From positions 62,001 to 126,000 of the forward strand of contig JALWLD010000035.1 in NCBI GenBank assembly GCA_027081115.1: a stretch of 64,000 nucleotides of DNA, written 5' to 3'. Below the pieces are notes generated by a model, which did no database searches, was not told where the DNA came from, and saw only the letters and a program-made list of their open reading frames with translations. This DNA is from Sulfurovum sp. GTDB taxonomy: Bacteria > Campylobacterota > Campylobacteria > Campylobacterales > Sulfurovaceae. Below, piece after piece: positions 1 through 9,024 of this stretch. Each line of letters starts with the position of its first letter. Position 1 is the first letter of the stretch. A program made the translations under genes and the position numbers.

Positions 1-2250
1 CATATTGATGAGTCCATGGTAACACGTCTGTATGGTCTTTCCAAAAAGAGTATAGTAGCTGTTTTGATTTTTTCTTTGCTTTTAAGTTATAGTCTTTATG
101 ATTCACTTTCTGATTCAATTATAATATGGGAAAGTATCATTGTTGTACTCTCAATATTTCGAATATATCTAGCATATGTAGAGCAGAAAAATCCACATAA
201 ATTTGCTATTTTGACCTGGTATAAAATTTTTGTTTTTCTGGCATTCACAACTGCGACTATGTTTGCGTTGATAGGTAGTTTCGGTATGTTTTACCTCTCA
301 GAGGTAGAGCAGATTTTTGTGGTTGCCACACTGATAGGTATGTCCGGTGGTGCCATGTCCTCTCTTTTCCCTGATATCCGTATTGTTATTGGATATATAT
401 CTATTATTATTATCCCTTTGATTGCTTCACTTCTTTTTGTGAAAAATGATATGCATACGATCTTATCTATCTTACTCTTGATCTATTATATTGCACAGAT
501 CATTATTATTATCAATACCTACAAACAAAATAAGGAATTGGAAAAAAGAAAAGAGGAAATACATAATGAACAACTTGAATTACTTAAAAAAGAAGAAGCT
601 TTGGACTATTTCTTTGAGCAAGCACCTATAGGTATCTTCTCTTATGATCTGGATTTGATCGTAACTGATTGTAATCAGGCATTTTTAGATTTATTTGCAT
701 TAAAAAAAGAAGAGATGATTGGAAAAAGTTTATATGAACTACCCGACAATAGACCTTTAAATGCTTTGGAAAAAGCCTTGTCTTCTCCTCAGACATATTC
801 AGGTCCCTATAGATCGATAAAGGGGCATAATCTTTGGGTCGAAGCACAATGTTTCCCTGTACATAACTACTACAATGATATTGTCGGGGGAATTTGTCTT
901 ATTGAAAATAAAACCAAAGAGCATAAAGCACTTGAAGAGGTACATCATCTTGCCCTACATGACCCACTGACATCACTCTTAAACAGAAGAGGATTAAAAG
1001 AGTATATTAACACCTTTATGTCCAGTGAAGAGCATAAAACTATGTATTCTCTGCTCATTTATCTGGATCTTAATAAATTTAAACATATAAATGATTCACT
1101 GGGACATAAAGCAGGAGACAAATTACTGATTTCTATCTCTCAACGACTACAAATATTTGTAGATAACTCTTGTTTGGTAAGTCGTTTTGGTGGAGATGAA
1201 TTTATTGTTGTTTCCCCATTTGTGGCAGATAACATCAAAGATGCCGAGTATGAATCAAAAATATGTATTGATAATATAAAGAAAGCTTTTGTGGACACTT
1301 TTAATATCGATGAGATGAAACTTTCTATCTCTACAAGTATGGGAGTTGTTATTATTCAACCAAACAGTAGCAATATTGATGAGATCATACGTTATGCAGA
1401 TATTGCTATGTATCAGGCGAAAAAGAGTGTAGGCACTACAATCTCCTATTATGATACCAAGTTGGATAAAGAGCGTAAGAAGCTTTTTACACTTCAACAT
1501 GACCTACTCTATGCTGCACAGAACAACGAGTTAAAAGTCTACCTTCAGCCCATTGTCAAGATGCAAAATGATGCACTCTATGCAGCAGAAGTGCTCCTAC
1601 GTTGGGAACACCCACATATGGGGTACCTTTCTCCCGAAGAGTTTATCCCTATAGCTATTGAAACGGGACAGATCTCAGATATTACATGGTGGCTTCTTGA
1701 AGAACTCTGTCAATATATACAGATGCTAAAAAACAATGATTTATGGAAACTGGCATACATTTCCATCAATATCAATGCTAAACAGCTTTTATTGAAACAC
1801 TTTGTAGATGAATTTTTACAAATGCTTCATACTTATGGACTGCATACATCAGACATAGTTATAGAGATTACAGAACGTTCCTTGATCGATAACTTTAAAG
1901 ATACACAAGATGTCATCTCAACTTTACGTGCAAAAGGAATAAAATGTGCGATCGATGATTTTGGTATTGGCTACTCTTCACTCTCTTATCTTAAAAAACT
2001 TTCATTTGATACGCTTAAAGTAGATATGGAGTTTATTAAAGATATTCAAAATTCCCCAGATGATGTTGTATTGGTAGAGACGATCTTAAATATTGGAAAA
2101 CAGTTCCATTACCATCTTGTGGTAGAAGGAATAGAGAATCAAAAGCAAAAAGAGTTATTGCTTGCCATAGATGAGACACTGGTCTATCAAGGGTTTTTGT
2201 TTAGTAAACCAGTACCAACTGATCTCTTTACTAAGAAGTTTTTAGTCTAA
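1..2250 (+). CDS. Membrane-anchored PAS-GGDEF-EAL cyclic-di-GMP protein (5' end probably outside window)
   Basis: This protein is likely to make and/or degrade the second messenger cyclic di-GMP at the inner membrane. Numbered from the first in-window Met at 16, residues about 12-165 form several membrane segments, followed by a short coiled coil, a PAS domain near 195-300, a GGDEF domain with an intact GGDEF signature near 392-396, and an EAL domain. The EAL signature reads EVL (in EVLLRWEHP, near 524), while the downstream IDDFGIGYSSL loop (near 646) and VVEGIE are intact. The frame is open to base 1 and the Met at 16 lacks a clear ribosome site, so the true start is probably upstream. It converges with the Sel1 gene. 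Which of the two activities dominates cannot be read from the sequence. Confidence 0.93.
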   Translation, partial: HIDESMVTRLYGLSKKSIVAVLIFSLLLSYSLYDSLSDSIIIWESIIVVLSIFRIYLAYVEQKNPHKFAILTWYKIFVFLAFTTATMFALIGSFGMFYLSEVEQIFVVATLIGMSGGAMSSLFPDIRIVIGYISIIIIPLIASLLFVKNDMHTILSILLLIYYIAQIIIIINTYKQNKELEKRKEEIHNEQLELLKKEEALDYFFEQAPIGIFSYDLDLIVTDCNQAFLDLFALKKEEMIGKSLYELPDNRPLNALEKALSSPQTYSGPYRSIKGHNLWVEAQCFPVHNYYNDIVGGICLIENKTKEHKALEEVHHLALHDPLTSLLNRRGLKEYINTFMSSEEHKTMYSLLIYLDLNKFKHINDSLGHKAGDKLLISISQRLQIFVDNSCLVSRFGGDEFIVVSPFVADNIKDAEYESKICIDNIKKAFVDTFNIDEMKLSISTSMGVVIIQPNSSNIDEIIRYADIAMYQAKKSVGTTISYYDTKLDKERKKLFTLQHDLLYAAQNNELKVYLQPIVKMQNDALYAAEVLLRWEHPHMGYLSPEEFIPIAIETGQISDITWWLLEELCQYIQMLKNNDLWKLAYISININAKQLLLKHFVDEFLQMLHTYGLHTSDIVIEITERSLIDNFKDTQDVISTLRAKGIKCAIDDFGIGYSSLSYLKKLSFDTLKVDMEFIKDIQNSPDDVVLVETILNIGKQFHYHLVVEGIENQKQKELLLAIDETLVYQGFLFSKPVPTDLFTKKFLV

Positions 2251-2263
2251 AAAGAGTAATAAA

Positions 2264-2848
2264 TCAAAAGACTATTTGTCCATCATTTTGCATTCTCATC
2301 ATAATATCTTTGGCTTTTTGATGGCCTTGGAATGAGGCTTTTCTACACCATTCAATGGCTTTTTCTTTGTTCTCCTCACATCCTAAACCCATGTCATAGA
2401 GTGCACCCAGGTTAAATTGTGCAGAAGCATTGTTTGCAAGAGCAGCTTTTTTGAAGAGTACATAGGCCTTTTTATAGTCCTGCTCTACACCTCGACCCTC
2501 TTTATACATGGCTGCCAGGTTATTAAAGGCGTCAATGTTCCCACGTTTTGCTGCCTCTTCATACCAGAATGCAGCTTCTGAAAAATTCTGTTCACACCCT
2601 TCACCGTTTTCTAACATGAGTGCCACTTCAAACTGGGCAACAGGTACTTCTCTGGTTGCAGCATCAAGGTAGTTCTCAAATGCTTTTTTTGAGTCCTGCT
2701 CTACACCAAAACCTCTAAAGTATAAAAAACCCAAGTAATAAAATGAGGTGGGCTCTTTCTGCTTTGCAAGATCTTCATAGAGTGCAAATGCCTTTGTGTA
2801 GTCTTTTGCAAGAAGGGTATCGTAGGCTTTTTTAATCTCTGTTTGCAT
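2264..2848 (-). CDS. Sel1-like tetratricopeptide repeat protein
   Basis: A 194-residue protein made almost entirely of Sel1-type helical repeats, recognisable by recurring A-x-x-x-Y and G-x-G-V-x-x-D patterns (for example GFGVEQDSKKAFENY, GRGVEQDYKKAYVLF, GLGCEENKEKAIEW). There are about four to five repeats and no signal peptide, so it is probably cytoplasmic. Repeats of this kind bind other proteins; no enzymatic domain is present. Its start abuts the valS stop with no gap, so the two are probably cotranscribed, although no functional link to aminoacylation is evident. Confidence 0.88.
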   Translation of the reverse strand: MQTEIKKAYDTLLAKDYTKAFALYEDLAKQKEPTSFYYLGFLYFRGFGVEQDSKKAFENYLDAATREVPVAQFEVALMLENGEGCEQNFSEAAFWYEEAAKRGNIDAFNNLAAMYKEGRGVEQDYKKAYVLFKKAALANNASAQFNLGALYDMGLGCEENKEKAIEWCRKASFQGHQKAKDIMMRMQNDGQIVF

Positions 2849-5524
2849 CTATACACCAAACCCTTCAAGTTCATTAGAGACTTTTGTCATTTTATTTTGT
2901 GCATCTTCCAGGGCCTGTTTGTTCTCAGCGATGACAGCTTCTGGTGCATTGGCAACAAATCTTTCATTATTCAACATACCGTTGAGTTTTTGTATCTCTT
3001 TTTCAAGTTTCTCTTTTTGACGTGTAAGCTTTGTAATGATCGGTTTCATATCTATCTCTCCAGTTGGCAGATAGACTTCAAGATTGTCAGAGACATCAGT
3101 AATAGAATCTGCCACTTTAGCCTCTACAAACTCAATGTTCAGTACTTTTCCTAACTTTTCAATAAATGGTTTAGCCATCTCAGTGTCGATGCTATCTGCC
3201 AATTTTTCATCTATTTTGATATAGGCTTTGTCAATCTTTGAGTTCCCCATATCTATGATGACCTTGGCACGTCTAAGTGCTGTGATAGATTCTTCAATAA
3301 TGGCAAACATCTTCTCTGCCTTTTCATCTCTTTGAATGGCTTTAGGAAAGTTTCTAACCATTAATGACTCTTCTTCTTCAAGTGTGGTTCCTGAAAGTTT
3401 GTGGTAGAGATGGTCCGAGATGAACGGCATGAATGGTGAGACCATTTTGAGTGTCTCTTTAAAGATAGCTCCCAGTTCCACAATACTCTCTCTATCTGCT
3501 TTAGAGTACTCAATACCCCAGTCACAAAATTCATTCCATACAAAGTTATAGAGTGTCTTGGCACTTTCATCAAATTTATAGGACTCTATAGATGTACGTA
3601 TTTTTTCAACTGCAAGGCTTAATCGACTCTGCATATAACGTCCAAGTGGTGTAACGACCTCTATCTCATCCAAATCTTTGAAGGTATCTACATTCAACTG
3701 CAGATAATTTGTTGCATTGTAAAGTTTGTTTGTAAAGTTTCTGAATTGTTCCAGGTTCTTTGCACCTAGTTTAATGTCACGTCCCTGTACTGCCAAATAG
3801 GCCAAAGTAAATCGAATGATATCAGCCGAGTGCTCTTCAACCATATCAAGTGGGTCAATAACATTACCTTTTGACTTGGACATTTTGGCCCCATGCTCAT
3901 CACGTACAAGTGCATGCATATAAATATCTTTAAATGGAAGCTCTCCCTGGAAGTGTTCTCCCATCATCATCATACGTGCTACCCAGAAGAACATAATATC
4001 AAACCCTGTGATGAGTAGAGAGTTAGGATAGAAATCTTTCATATCTGTATCATTATAGAGCTCTTTTAGTTTTCCGTTATTTCCCCAGCCAAGTGGAGAC
4101 ATAGCCCAAAGAGCAGAAGAGAACCATGTATCAAGTACATCAGGATCTTGTGTCATTTTTTTAGAAGCACATTTTGGACAGGCTTCCGGTGTATCTGCTT
4201 TGTCGGCCCACTGGTGACCACACGCATCACAGGTAAAGACTGGAATTCTATGTCCCCACCAGAGTTGACGAGAGATACACCAAGGACGAAGTTCATCCAT
4301 CCATGCTGTGTAAGAGTTTATCCAGTGTGGAGGATGGAAGAGGCTTGTTCCCTCTTTGGCTCTCTTATTGGTCTCTTCTTTTGTTTTGTTTATGGAGTTT
4401 TGTGCCATCTCTGAACTCAAGAACCATTGTGTAGAGATGAAAGGCTCTACAATATTCTTACAACGGTAACAGTGACCTACTTGGTGTACATGTTCTTCTA
4501 TTTTGACAATGTATCCTGCATTTTCAAGGGCTTTCACAATGACAGGACGCGCTTCAAGTCGCTCCAAGCCGGCAAACTCTCCACAATATTCATTTAAAAT
4601 ACCTTTTTCATCAAAGACTTTAATAAAGTCAAGATTGTGTCTTTTGCCTACCGCATAGTCATTCTGGTCATGGGCAGGTGTTACCTTTACTACACCGGTA
4701 CCAAAATCCATGTCTACATGTTCATCGGTGATCACTTTTATTGTTCTGTCTGTAAGTGGTAAAAGTACCTCTTTGCCTACAATATCAGTATAACGTGCAT
4801 CATCTGGGTGTACCATGATGGCGGTATCTCCAAAGTAGGTCTCCGGTCTTGTAGTTGCTACTTCAAGTTCTCCTGAACCATCCGCAAATTTGTAGATCAT
4901 AGTATAGAATTTACCATTGATCTCTTCGTGTTCTACTTCAATATCACTCAGAGCGCCATCGTGTGTACACCAGTTTACCATATAGGTATTTTGAGTGATA
5001 TGACCTTCGTTAAAAAGAGAAACGAAAGCCTCTTTAACCGCTTCTTTTAGACCTTCATCCATAGTAAAGCGTTCACGCTTCCATGCAGGGGTTACTCCAA
5101 GCTTTCTCATCTGATGTACGATATTTCCTCCAGATGTTTCTTTTTGAAGCCATGCACGTTCCAGGAACTTTTCCCGACCAAGCTCCTCTTTGGTTGTGCC
5201 TTCAGCCAAAAGTTGCTTTTCGACGATGTTCTGTGTAGCGATTCCTGCATGGTCTGTACCCGGTTGCCAAAGTGTTTTAAATCCGTCCATACGCTTATAG
5301 CGTGTAATGATGTCTTGAAGGGTAAAAGTGAGGGCATGCCCGATATGTAGTGAACCTGTGACATTTGGAGGAGGCATCATAATAGAGAAGTTCTTTCCCT
5401 CTTCTTGGATCATCTTATTGCCGTCTATCTCAAAATAACCACGATCTTCACATAATTTATAGTAGCTGTCTTCTACTTCTTTTGGGTTGTAACTTGCTTT
5501 TTTTTCTGTTGTTTCGCTCATCAT
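2849..5524 (-). CDS. valS: Valine--tRNA ligase
   Basis: Class I aminoacyl-tRNA synthetase that charges tRNA-Val with valine. At 891 residues it is the normal family length. The HIGH signature lies at residues 60-63, after PPPNVTGSL. The KMSKS signature is at about 547-551. The editing (CP1) domain lies between them, with a four-cysteine zinc-ribbon-like insert (CDACGHQW...CPKC). The C-terminal 65 residues form the coiled-coil arm typical of ValRS. Two adjacent Met codons (5524 and 5521) are possible starts. A TATAAT-like -10 element on the minus strand at 5556-5561 could serve as its promoter. Confidence 0.98.
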   Translation of the reverse strand: MMSETTEKKASYNPKEVEDSYYKLCEDRGYFEIDGNKMIQEEGKNFSIMMPPPNVTGSLHIGHALTFTLQDIITRYKRMDGFKTLWQPGTDHAGIATQNIVEKQLLAEGTTKEELGREKFLERAWLQKETSGGNIVHQMRKLGVTPAWKRERFTMDEGLKEAVKEAFVSLFNEGHITQNTYMVNWCTHDGALSDIEVEHEEINGKFYTMIYKFADGSGELEVATTRPETYFGDTAIMVHPDDARYTDIVGKEVLLPLTDRTIKVITDEHVDMDFGTGVVKVTPAHDQNDYAVGKRHNLDFIKVFDEKGILNEYCGEFAGLERLEARPVIVKALENAGYIVKIEEHVHQVGHCYRCKNIVEPFISTQWFLSSEMAQNSINKTKEETNKRAKEGTSLFHPPHWINSYTAWMDELRPWCISRQLWWGHRIPVFTCDACGHQWADKADTPEACPKCASKKMTQDPDVLDTWFSSALWAMSPLGWGNNGKLKELYNDTDMKDFYPNSLLITGFDIMFFWVARMMMMGEHFQGELPFKDIYMHALVRDEHGAKMSKSKGNVIDPLDMVEEHSADIIRFTLAYLAVQGRDIKLGAKNLEQFRNFTNKLYNATNYLQLNVDTFKDLDEIEVVTPLGRYMQSRLSLAVEKIRTSIESYKFDESAKTLYNFVWNEFCDWGIEYSKADRESIVELGAIFKETLKMVSPFMPFISDHLYHKLSGTTLEEEESLMVRNFPKAIQRDEKAEKMFAIIEESITALRRAKVIIDMGNSKIDKAYIKIDEKLADSIDTEMAKPFIEKLGKVLNIEFVEAKVADSITDVSDNLEVYLPTGEIDMKPIITKLTRQKEKLEKEIQKLNGMLNNERFVANAPEAVIAENKQALEDAQNKMTKVSNELEGFGV

Positions 5525-5555
5525 CTATCCATATATTTTTTATAGTATTGACGCG

Positions 5556-5561
5556 ATTATA
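5556..5561 (-). promoter_or_regulatory. Probable -10 element for valS
   Basis: Read on the minus strand this is TATAAT preceded by GGG, about 32 bases ahead of the valS start. No convincing -35 hexamer is visible, which is usual for Campylobacterota promoters. Confidence 0.45.
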
Positions 5562-5595
5562 CCCAAATGGTGCTTTTTGTTTTATGGCACTGTGT

Positions 5596-5601
5596 TATAC
5601 T
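5596..5601 (+). promoter_or_regulatory. Probable extended -10 element ahead of the cysteine-rich gene and nuo operon
   Basis: TATACT preceded by TGT gives an extended -10 (TG-N) motif. It lies 20 bases before the ATG of the gene at 5621, leaving a short leader with an AAGGAG ribosome site at 5610-5615. As only 34 bases separate that gene from nuoA, this promoter may also contribute to nuo expression. This is inference from motifs alone. Confidence 0.45.
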
Positions 5602-5620
5602 CTGATTATAAGGAGTTGCT

Positions 5621-6055
5621 ATGACCTATATGGAGTGGTTTGAGTCCCATGCTGTAAAACATGAGACTATTATGAAAACCTTGACACACTTGAGTGATAA
5701 AGAGACCATAGAGTATTTTATATTTGAAAATATGAAAGAAAAACATCCTGACTTCTGTCCCTTATATGCAGAGAATAAAAAATGTCATGAGATGGAGGTA
5801 CTTAACTGTTACTTCTGTGCCTGTAATCACTTTAGGTTTTCAGATGATGGTTTGGCAGAAGAGGGGACACGTACACGCTATAGTATATGTGATATAAATG
5901 CCAAGGAGAGTCAGGATTTTGTGAGTGACAATGCCATTCACCTTGACTGTTCAAATTGTCAGATACCACATAAGAACGCGGTCATTCAAAAGTTTTTTAC
6001 GCGAGACTGGAAAGAAATCATGAGCAAAACCATTGACAATAAAGAAAATAAGTAA
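5621..6055 (+). CDS. Cysteine-rich protein of unknown function upstream of nuo
   Basis: A 144-residue soluble protein with no signal peptide and ten or more cysteines and histidines grouped as possible metal ligands: CPLY near residue 46, a CYFCACNHF motif in the middle, and CSNCQIPHK near the C-terminus. The pattern suggests a zinc or Fe-S site, but I do not recognise the family securely. The start is supported by AAGGAG seven bases upstream. It lies 34 bases ahead of nuoA on the same strand and may be the first gene of the nuo transcript, which would make a role in complex I assembly or maturation conceivable but unproven. Confidence 0.8.
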   Translation: MTYMEWFESHAVKHETIMKTLTHLSDKETIEYFIFENMKEKHPDFCPLYAENKKCHEMEVLNCYFCACNHFRFSDDGLAEEGTRTRYSICDINAKESQDFVSDNAIHLDCSNCQIPHKNAVIQKFFTRDWKEIMSKTIDNKENK

Positions 6056-6089
6056 TAGAATAACTTATAGTCATATAAAAGGGGAATGT

Positions 6090-6449
6090 ATGTCTGAATC
6101 TCTTGTTTTAGCTTCCGTCATGATAGCAGCTTTGGTCATACTATTGCCTCTTCTTTTTCATTTAACCAAATACCTTGGAGCCCAATCCGATAACGTTCGT
6201 AAAAATGAGACCGTTGAAGGCGGTATCAGACTGGTATATAAAGACTCTTTCGAAAGTTTTAATATCAAGTTTTTTCTTGTGGGGATTATTTTCCTTATTT
6301 TTGATGTAGAGATACTCTATATGTTCCCATGGGCATTGAATCTTCGTGAACTAGGTATGTTCGTGCTTATTGAAATGTTTGTATTTATAGGTCTATTGCT
6401 TGCCGGACTTATATATGTTTACAAATCCGGTATTTTAAAATGGAGTTAA
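6090..6449 (+). CDS. nuoA: NADH-quinone oxidoreductase subunit A
   Basis: Small membrane subunit of respiratory complex I, 119 residues with three transmembrane helices. Family hallmarks are the K-x-x-x-Y-E-like acidic loop (here [18 protein letters not shown]) and the [15 protein letters not shown] segment of helix 2. I place the start at the ATG at 6090, preceded by AAGGGG, rather than at an upstream in-frame ATG at 6033. That ATG overlaps the previous gene and would add 19 residues foreign to the family. First gene of the nuo cluster; the nuoB start follows its stop after one base. Confidence 0.95.
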   Translation: MSESLVLASVMIAALVILLPLLFHLTKYLGAQSDNVRKNETVEGGIRLVYKDSFESFNIKFFLVGIIFLIFDVEILYMFPWALNLRELGMFVLIEMFVFIGLLLAGLIYVYKSGILKWS

Positions 6450-6450
6450 T

Positions 6451-6969
6451 ATGGATGTAAGTAACACTTATCTTCTGGATGATGCCATAGTCACTACAAA
6501 AATGGATGCAGTGATCAATTGGGGTAGAGAGGCTTCTCTTTGGCCTTTTGTCTTTGGTACAGCTTGTTGTGCCATTGAGTTTATGGCTACTGCTGCAAGT
6601 CGCTATGATATCTCTCGTTTTGGGGCAGAGGTACTGCGTTTCTCCCCTCGCCATGCCGACTTGCTTGTGGTTGCAGGTACTGTCTCTTACAAGCAGGCAC
6701 CCATACTCAAACAGATCTATGATCAGATGCCTGAACCCAAATGGGTTATTGCTGTAGGTGCCTGTGCTTCAAGTGGAGGATTTTATGACAACTATACCAC
6801 ACTCCAGGGGATAGATGAGATAGTTCCAGTTGATGTATATGTTGCCGGTTGTCCTCCTAGACCTGAGGCCATCCTTGATGCGGTCATAGATATACAGAGA
6901 CAATTGAAACGAGAGCCAAAATTTGAAGTACGCAACAGTGGCTTTAAAGGCAAACTTGATGACATCTAA
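6451..6969 (+). CDS. nuoB: NADH-quinone oxidoreductase subunit B
   Basis: Peripheral-arm subunit that carries the terminal Fe-S cluster N2, which hands electrons to quinone. The four expected cysteines are present: the adjacent pair C39-C40 in [10 protein letters not shown]105 in VGACASSGG and C134 in AGCPPRP. At 172 residues it is of usual size. The arginine-rich [10 protein letters not shown] segment next to N2 is also conserved. The 3' end overlaps the start of the nuoCD gene, so translation is probably coupled. Confidence 0.97.
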   Translation: MDVSNTYLLDDAIVTTKMDAVINWGREASLWPFVFGTACCAIEFMATAASRYDISRFGAEVLRFSPRHADLLVVAGTVSYKQAPILKQIYDQMPEPKWVIAVGACASSGGFYDNYTTLQGIDEIVPVDVYVAGCPPRPEAILDAVIDIQRQLKREPKFEVRNSGFKGKLDDI

Positions 6970-8590
6970 AGAGATGATAACCATAGAGAGTGATCTACTG
7001 CTTATGACATTGTCTAAAGCAAAAGAGCAGGGATATCTTTTACTTTTAGACATTACAGCCATAGATAATCTGCACAAATCTCATCCTCCTATGACACGTT
7101 TTGAGCTGGTGTATGTACTTAGACATAAAGACTTTAAATTGCTGCGTCTTTATAAAGTACCTGTTGTTGACCCCAAAATAGGTGTGATAACAGTGACTTC
7201 TTTATTTGCCTCTGCCGATTTTGCGGAGCGTGAAGTTTATGATCAGTACGGTATTTTCTTTCAAGAACATCAGATGCTAAAAAGAGTGTTGAACCACAAT
7301 GAGTTTGTAGGTCATCCTCTACGAAAAGATTATGAGATCACCAAAGGGCAATACTGTACCGTTTCCCAAGATATGATGGATGAGATCATACCACTCTTGA
7401 AAGCTAAAAATCTTGACTCCCAAAAAGATGGATTAATGCTGCTTAACTTAGGTCCTTCTCATCCTGCCAGCCATGGGACCATTCGAACGATGGTCGCACT
7501 GGATGGCGAAGAGGTTGTAGCTGCAGCCAGTGAGATTGGCTATTTGCATCGTGGTTTTGAAAAGTCCTGCGAAAACCATAACTACAATCAGATCATTCCT
7601 TATACAGACAGACTTAACTACTGTTCGGCACTCATGAACAACATTGCCTTTGCCAAAACAGTTGAAGATATGTTGGGGGTTACCTTGCCTGACAGAGGTA
7701 TTTTTATTCGTATTATTGTGGCAGAACTCTCTAGGGTTATTGACCACTTGGTCTGTCTTGCCGCAGGTCTGCTGGATATGGGAGGACAGACCAACTACTG
7801 GTATCTTTTTAACCCTCGTAACAATGCTTATGACTTTCTTTCAAAGTTGACCGGTGCGCGGCTAACCAACTCTTATATGCGTATTGGTGGTATGGCACAT
7901 GATCTTTATGAAGGATGGGAGGCTGATCTGGAAAATGTTTTACAAAAAATAGATCTTGGTATTACCGAGTCACTTAAGATGGTCAACCATAACAGAATAT
8001 ATAATGATCGCATACAAAATATCTCTCCAGTTTCTGCGAAAGAAGCTTTGGACTTTGGTTTTACAGGACCAAACCTTCGTGCTTCAGGTGTAGCTTACGA
8101 TCTGCGTTTTTCTGACACTTACTACTATTATGATACGTTTGATTTTAACATGGTTGTGGGCTCTGTTGGTGATACTTATGACAGAATGATGGTACGTTTT
8201 GAAGAGATGAATGAAAGTATGAAGATCATCAGGCAAGCAATGAAACGTATTCCTGATGGAGCTATCAATGTACCAGATAAGCGTATTATCTTACCGAACA
8301 AAGCGTCTGTCTACAGCGGTATTGAGGGGATGATGAATCAGTTTAAGCTGGTCATTGATGGTGTAAAGGTACCCAAAGGAGAACATTATGGTGCGTTTGA
8401 AGCAGCCAATGGAGAACTTGGTTTCTATATTGTCTCTGAGGGAGAAGGTACACCCTATAAAGTCAAAGTAAGGCCTCCTAGCTTTTATCATATTGCTGCC
8501 TATCCGAAGATCATAGAAAATTATCAGGTGGCAGATGCCATACTTACTTTAGGATCACTCAATATCATTGCAGGGGAGATGGACCGATGA
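6959..8590 (+). CDS. nuoCD: Fused NADH-quinone oxidoreductase subunits C and D
   Basis: A single 543-residue chain combining NuoC (about residues 1-135, ending in the [11 protein letters not shown] signature) and NuoD (about 150-543, starting with [13 protein letters not shown]). NuoD supplies the quinone pocket beside cluster N2; GYLHRGFEK, the [15 protein letters not shown] region and a C-terminal ending in IIAGEMDR match the 49-kDa family. The NuoC part is short at its N-terminus. I chose the ATG at 6959, overlapping nuoB by 11 bases; ATG 6923 would overlap more and lacks family support, and ATG 6974 is also possible. Fusion of C and D is known from enterobacteria, while I recall separate genes in Campylobacter and Helicobacter. 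Confidence 0.95.
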   Translation: MTSKEMITIESDLLLMTLSKAKEQGYLLLLDITAIDNLHKSHPPMTRFELVYVLRHKDFKLLRLYKVPVVDPKIGVITVTSLFASADFAEREVYDQYGIFFQEHQMLKRVLNHNEFVGHPLRKDYEITKGQYCTVSQDMMDEIIPLLKAKNLDSQKDGLMLLNLGPSHPASHGTIRTMVALDGEEVVAAASEIGYLHRGFEKSCENHNYNQIIPYTDRLNYCSALMNNIAFAKTVEDMLGVTLPDRGIFIRIIVAELSRVIDHLVCLAAGLLDMGGQTNYWYLFNPRNNAYDFLSKLTGARLTNSYMRIGGMAHDLYEGWEADLENVLQKIDLGITESLKMVNHNRIYNDRIQNISPVSAKEALDFGFTGPNLRASGVAYDLRFSDTYYYYDTFDFNMVVGSVGDTYDRMMVRFEEMNESMKIIRQAMKRIPDGAINVPDKRIILPNKASVYSGIEGMMNQFKLVIDGVKVPKGEHYGAFEAANGELGFYIVSEGEGTPYKVKVRPPSFYHIAAYPKIIENYQVADAILTLGSLNIIAGEMDR

Positions 8591-9024
8591 GTTTTAACTT
8601 TAGCAAAGAGAATTTGCAAAAGATAGAAGTACTCAAGTCAAGATATCCAAGCCCACAAGCTTTGTCCTTGCCTTGTCTGTGGATGGTTCAGTATCAGGAG
8701 GGGTATATCTCATTGGATGCTATTGATGAGATCAGCAGAGTTATTGGTACACCATCTATGGAGATCTACAGAGTAGCCACTTTTTATACAATGTTTCATT
8801 TGGAACCGCAAAAGAAGCTCAATGTTCAGGTATGTAAAACACTCTCCTGTAAACTTTGTGGCTCAGATGAGATATTGGAGCATCTTGAAGGAAAAGATGT
8901 CAATATTGTGCATGTAGAGTGTCTTGGGTCTTGTGGTACTGCACCTGTGATGCAGATAGATGATGTAAACTATGAAAATTTAACTCCAGACAAAGTAGAT
9001 GAAGTCTTAAAGGAGCTCAAATGA
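8587..9024 (+). CDS. nuoE: NADH-quinone oxidoreductase subunit E (24-kDa, 2Fe-2S)
   Basis: Thioredoxin-fold subunit of the NADH-oxidising module, 145 residues. It binds the [2Fe-2S] cluster N1a through C-x4-C (VCKTLSC) and C-x3-C (ECLGSC), both intact. Start and nuoCD stop overlap as ATGA, and its own stop overlaps the nuoF start in the same way. I recall that Campylobacter and Helicobacter lack a normal NuoE and use another electron donor, so its presence suggests that this complex really accepts electrons from NADH. Confidence 0.96.
   Translation: MSFNFSKENLQKIEVLKSRYPSPQALSLPCLWMVQYQEGYISLDAIDEISRVIGTPSMEIYRVATFYTMFHLEPQKKLNVQVCKTLSCKLCGSDEILEHLEGKDVNIVHVECLGSCGTAPVMQIDDVNYENLTPDKVDEVLKELK

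Noticed and set aside
2843-3154. 103-codon ORF antisense to valS
   Set aside because: Phe/Cys-rich translation typical of a reverse complement of charged helical coding sequence; inside valS.
6033-6089. N-terminal extension of NuoA
   Set aside because: These codons overlap the 3' end of the upstream gene and encode residues not found in the family; ATG 6090 has its own ribosome site.
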